In this document: positions 60,740-64,000 of the stretch, in pieces | How positions within the stretch are numbered: the stretch's first letter is position 1 | How the letters are laid out: each line of letters begins with the position of its first letter | Assembly (NCBI GenBank): GCA_011634665.1 | Contig: WAEK01000024.1 | Location: 261,001 to 325,000, forward strand | Length of the DNA: 64,000 nucleotides | From: Mortierella sp. BCC40632 | Taxonomy: Eukaryota > Mortierellomycota > Mortierellomycetes > Mortierellales > Mortierellaceae | Reading direction: 5' to 3' | Made by a program: the position numbers and the translations under genes | Notes under the pieces: model-generated | Seen by the model: only the letters and a program-made list of their open reading frames with translations | Databases searched by the model: none | Told to the model about the DNA's origin: nothing

Positions 60740-60865
60740 AAAAGAAGATAGAGTGTATCCAGGCACCAGAGTAGCATTTATTTTATTTTATTTTTTAGTA
60801 TTTCTCGGTCAGTATTAAAAGCAAGGTCACACATCAACGGCCACTGGTTCAAAGTAACGGAGAAT
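60740..60865. repeat. DIRS 5' terminus and inverted repeat
   Basis: Positions 60740-60835 are the inverted copy of 56488-56586. The outermost 36 bp (60830-60865) are complemented in the internal complementary region at 56681-56716. Confidence 0.9.
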
Positions 60866-61083
60866 GGGATCATCTCTCGATCCCAAACAAGATTCCAGGG
60901 AAAGGTCCAGATGTACAGTGCAGTGTCAGAAGTTGTACAAAAATTGTACTCCTTTTGACACTTCATCCTAGCATTGTGGTTGGTTGGAAGTTAAGCAAAA
61001 AAGAGGGTTAGAATAGTCAGTAGTTTGATTGACTGACGAACAAACTAATTGAGGCACTTACACCGTAAATTTTGCGCCAACGC
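60866..61083 (-). other. Fanzor 3' flank with hairpins, candidate guide-RNA region
   Basis: A 218-bp spacer between the DIRS end and the Fanzor stop. Two stem-loops are visible: GGGATC/GATCCC with a 7-base loop at 60866-60884, and a longer imperfect one at 60924-60960 (TGTCAGAA/TTTTGACA outside, GTACAA/TTGTAC inside). In Fanzor systems the guide (omega) RNA is encoded at the nuclease gene's 3' end, so this strand and place are where it would be expected. RNA function is inference. Confidence 0.3.
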
Positions 61084-63960
61084 CTATACGTCGGCACTTG
61101 CCAAAATGGCACCGTCATTCTCCAGACTTATTGCCCTGACCCGCTGCAGCTCAACTGGCCAAGAGTGTTCCTGGATTTGTTGCAGGCTTGCTCGCGCCAA
61201 GTTCAGTGCCGCATTGTGATCTCTGTCGCACATGGGACCAGTGGTGGAACTCAGACCAGCGATCGCGCTCTGCTCTTCTGTACGTGCCCCACCACACGTT
61301 GGGCTCAAACAGATGAGATTCCTGCCGAAGGCCTTGGTAGGTCCACGACAACGGCTACAAGTTATAGAGGACCTAAATTCGTTGACCAAAACCACTACCA
61401 TTGCCCTCCCTTTGGCCTATTCCCAGTGGGTTAACGACAGTTTGTTATGAACATCCACTTCATATTTTTGTCTCGACAGCTGAAAAAGCTTTCTCACCTC
61501 TTGGATAAGTTGATAACGAAAGCCTCCCGACTTATCATGAATACCCGGCAAACTCCCAAATTTACCATCACCAATGGCTAAGAGTGCCCGCCTCTCCTCT
61601 TTGTCTTGAGCTTTGACCAGAGATTTTTTTGGGCATTCTTGAGAAGGCTGGCTATAGCTCGACCAGTGTCCGCCCGTCTGCCTTGCTCCTTCTGGTATCG
61701 CCAGAAACGCAACCGAGGTGACCCATAAAAATCGCTAAGGACCGGGTCTGCTTTGAGCTCACGCTCAATATGAGTCGTCATGTTCGTCTTCGCCTCTGCA
61801 AAGACTTGATGAAAAGATTCAAGAGGCGAAGCCTGTGGAGGCGGTAGTGTGAATTTTACCAGCTCACACTCAATCGTGTGAATGTCCTTGCCATCGTAGA
61901 TGGCGTTCTGCTTCGCATACTCCAGCCTTTTCCTGTAGAGCTCCTCAGCGAACGATAGGTTTGCCCTTGGGACATCGACGATCGAGACATGATCCGGGTC
62001 GAGTGTGTCAATCGTTGCTGAGCATGCTGACTTTTTAGCTCCTGGATCAACGGCCGTAACAATGAATTCTGACTGGCCGGGAAATAGACATTGCACGGCG
62101 GCCTGGTCAGGGAGACACTGTTGAATGTAATCGATGTGCGATTGTCGGTGTTCTGGTCTCCAGTCTTTTGTTTGGCCCTCGGAGGTGAGCGTGGAGAGTG
62201 TAGAGGTCGTTGAGGACACTGAAGATGAGTTGCCAGTGTCGGCCACTTTCTTCCTGGGCCACCTATGCCACAAATGAGCCGCCTGCACTTTGACCTGTTG
62301 GCCATTCGTTTGGAGAGTCCCTTCTAGTATGTACTTGAGACGACGTCCTTTGCTGTGATGGGGCTCCTCACCACGCGACACGATGTCCTGCTTAATGGCA
62401 TTCTTGAACTCGGCTGTCGCAAGCCGTTGTTCAGCTCGGTCTACACCATGACAAACCTTGTGTGCTACAGTGCTAAGGCTCGGCTCACTCAAGTCCAAGA
62501 CTGCTGGTGTTCGGTCAGAGTGGAGTGGATGTGCCACCGCTGTGGTCCGGTCGTAATTCGTCTTTGTGCCTCCAAAGAAGAGGTCGTAGATCAGCTGGCC
62601 ACGGTGCTCAGCATACGCTGTGCCTTCGCCAAAAAGGTGATTATACACCGGGATCAATGCTTTTTTTTCCGGCGTCAGTCTTCTGCGCTTGAGTGAGTGG
62701 ATTATGTTTGCCTCACTGAGACAGACAAAGGCGTTGCTCCAGGATGATCGGGGGTACAGGGCAATTCGACAGTCCTCTGGAAGAACGGAGTTCAGAAACC
62801 AATTGGTGGACAAAAGGTCGTCTCGCTTGCTTTGACCATTTTTGTCAATCGCATCCAGCATCGGCTTTCCGGTGGTGTTGGCCCATTCGGGAGCTTGTTC
62901 AATCACCTAGAAAAGGTTGAAGACGGTTAGATACAGGCAAGTTGATAAGCTACACCGCTCTGTCAAAGAAACAACTTACCCGTGACTTTAAGGTCGTGAT
63001 AAAGTGTTGCGCCTGAGTTCGAATCCCGTCACTAGTATTACGGGCGATCTCCTCGATAACGTGCATATGGACAGTGCCATCCAGCAGCTTGCGAACTCTC
63101 TCGAGAACTTTCTGTGCGGCAGCACCAAAATCCAGTTCAAATGTGGCTGCAATCTGTCTTGCCAGCGCTGAATCCTCTTTTACTCGTACATCTCTCATTC
63201 GGCTAGGACTGTACAGAGCAACGGCTAGCGCCCGGAAAAAATCTTGGCCCTTCAACACGGCCTGGAAGGCACGCATCCGTTGTTCACGGTGTCCGATGTC
63301 GGAATGCTCGGCCATAATCTTGGAGATGTAATACTCGGTAGCATAAATGCAAATCCGTCTGAGATCCGTGTAAAGTCGTGAAATTTGGGTGAGAGTGTCC
63401 TCGATATCCTCTTTCAGGGCGGATATGACATGGTCACAAAGTGTAGACTGGTCATCATCAGGCGATTGCTTGAAGTCCAATGCGTGACCGGCTGCGACGT
63501 ATGCCTCCACCGAAGGTCTTAGATTCACCGCCATGTGGGTCGTCAGTAGATGACGGGTGTCACCTTTGGAGAGAGTTACCGTCTCGCAGAGGGATTTCAA
63601 CACGTCGTTGATAATTGATCCAAGATTGCGGCAGCGTTCTTGGATCTTAAGATCCGTCCCTTCAGCGGCTGCCTGGGCGATCCTCTCCTGTCGGCAATTT
63701 GTCTCCCTTGATGCGCGGCTCGTCTTGTCGACTTTAGGTTTTGATCGTTTTGTCTTGGGTTTACTTGAGGGACTGCCCTGCTCTGGCTCCTATCAACAAA
63801 AAAAAAAGGGAGAGAGAGAGAATGAGAAACACGTGTGGTTGATGGTCACGGCAAGCACTACCAATATCTACTGTCATACCTCTACTTTTCTCTTTTTTCC
63901 TTTGTCAGGAGGGGCAGACTCACTGATATGATCTTTGTTGATGCTAGCCTTAACGCGCTC
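61084..63960 (-). CDS. Fanzor RNA-guided nuclease, near-intact, one frameshift (5' end beyond window)
   Basis: TnpB-like RNA-guided DNA endonuclease of eukaryotic mobile elements. Exons 63880-63960, 62980-63789, 61498-62906 and 61084-61416, with GT-AG joins in phase, give about 877 visible residues. An acceptor at 63961 implies earlier exons outside. The first two exons encode KGKKRKVE and KPKTKRSKPK, a strong nuclear-localisation signal. A helical region follows. RuvC-I is TAVDPGAKKS (Asp); AIGDGKFG follows; RuvC-II is VNEFRSS (Glu), running into the zinc finger CSRC...CLSPTC; RuvC-III is CDRDHNAALNL (Asp). So all three catalytic residues and four Cys are present. The one defect is a frame change at a run of seven A (plus-strand T run, about 61624-61630) between RuvC-I and AIGDG; it could be a mutation or a sequencing slip. 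Distinct from the family of relics A and B. Confidence 0.82.
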
Positions 63961-64000
63961 CTGATGGTATCAAAGCGATGATAAGTATCATAGCTGCGCA

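Larger units (their letters stand above)
56426..60865 (-). mobile_element. Complete DIRS-type retrotransposon
   Basis: A 4.44-kb element transcribed on the minus strand (5' end at 60865). It encodes a Gag-like protein, reverse transcriptase/RNase H and a tyrosine recombinase. Inverted repeats of about 96 bp lie near each end. An internal complementary region at 56616-56716 joins perfect complements of both outer ends: 65 bp of the left terminus and 36 bp of the right terminus. This is the defining DIRS-1 design, used to form a circular intermediate that the recombinase integrates without target duplication. Accordingly no duplication is seen (flanks GAGACT and GGGATC). Perfect terminal matches and open frames point to recent activity. 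Confidence 0.9.

Noticed and set aside
61480..61625. A 40-bp noncanonical intron that would explain the Fanzor frame change
   Set aside because: The available GT (GTCAAAG) does not give the phase needed for the downstream AIGDGKFG frame, so a one-base slip at the A run fits better.
62995..63025. GAGTTCGAATCCCG, a tRNA B-box look-alike
   Set aside because: It lies inside a Fanzor exon with continuous coding sense, and no tRNA cloverleaf can be drawn around it.

Overview
The window is eukaryotic and fungal. Genes carry short GT-AG introns with pyrimidine-rich 3' ends, and the gene set includes ribosomal protein L4, the ribosome-assembly factor ERB1/BOP1, an EF-hand MscS channel, a GMC oxidoreductase/hydrolase fusion and galactose-oxidase/kelch-type surface proteins. 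Long T tracts, DIRS retroelements, Fanzor nucleases and expanded kelch-type membrane proteins suggest an early-diverging fungus, perhaps Mortierellomycotina; that placement is inference. All exon boundaries given here were read by eye from splice consensus and reading phase.

Layout. 1-6.0 kb (minus strand): a fatty acyl-CoA reductase running off the left edge, then a large GMC oxidoreductase fused to an alpha/beta hydrolase. 6.9-10.3 kb (minus): a five-exon mechanosensitive channel with an EF hand. 12.0-13.7 kb (plus): RPL4, whose start codon is alone in its first exon. 13.7-25.3 kb: a gene-poor stretch with two decayed copies of one Fanzor family (eukaryotic TnpB-like RNA-guided nucleases). 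25.4-28.3 kb (plus): ERB1. 28.7-40.7 kb (plus): an eight-exon gene for a protein of about 3745 residues with C1-type zinc fingers, possibly UNC80-like. 41.2-56.3 kb (minus): three tandem copies of a secreted/transmembrane kelch-type gene with its upstream DNA, unit about 5.85 kb; the third copy is a pseudogene. 56.4-60.9 kb: a complete-looking DIRS tyrosine-recombinase retrotransposon with perfect internal complementary region and a hAT-type MITE nested in its recombinase gene. 61.1-64.0 kb (minus): a third, nearly intact Fanzor of a different family, running off the right edge.

The most notable content is the set of Fanzor loci. The right-hand copy keeps all three RuvC motifs, a zinc finger and a strong basic nuclear-localisation signal; its only visible defect is a one-base frameshift at a seven-A run. 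It lies 218 bp from the DIRS end, so the right side of the window is a nested mobile-element block. The left side holds ordinary housekeeping and lipid genes separated by the two Fanzor relics.
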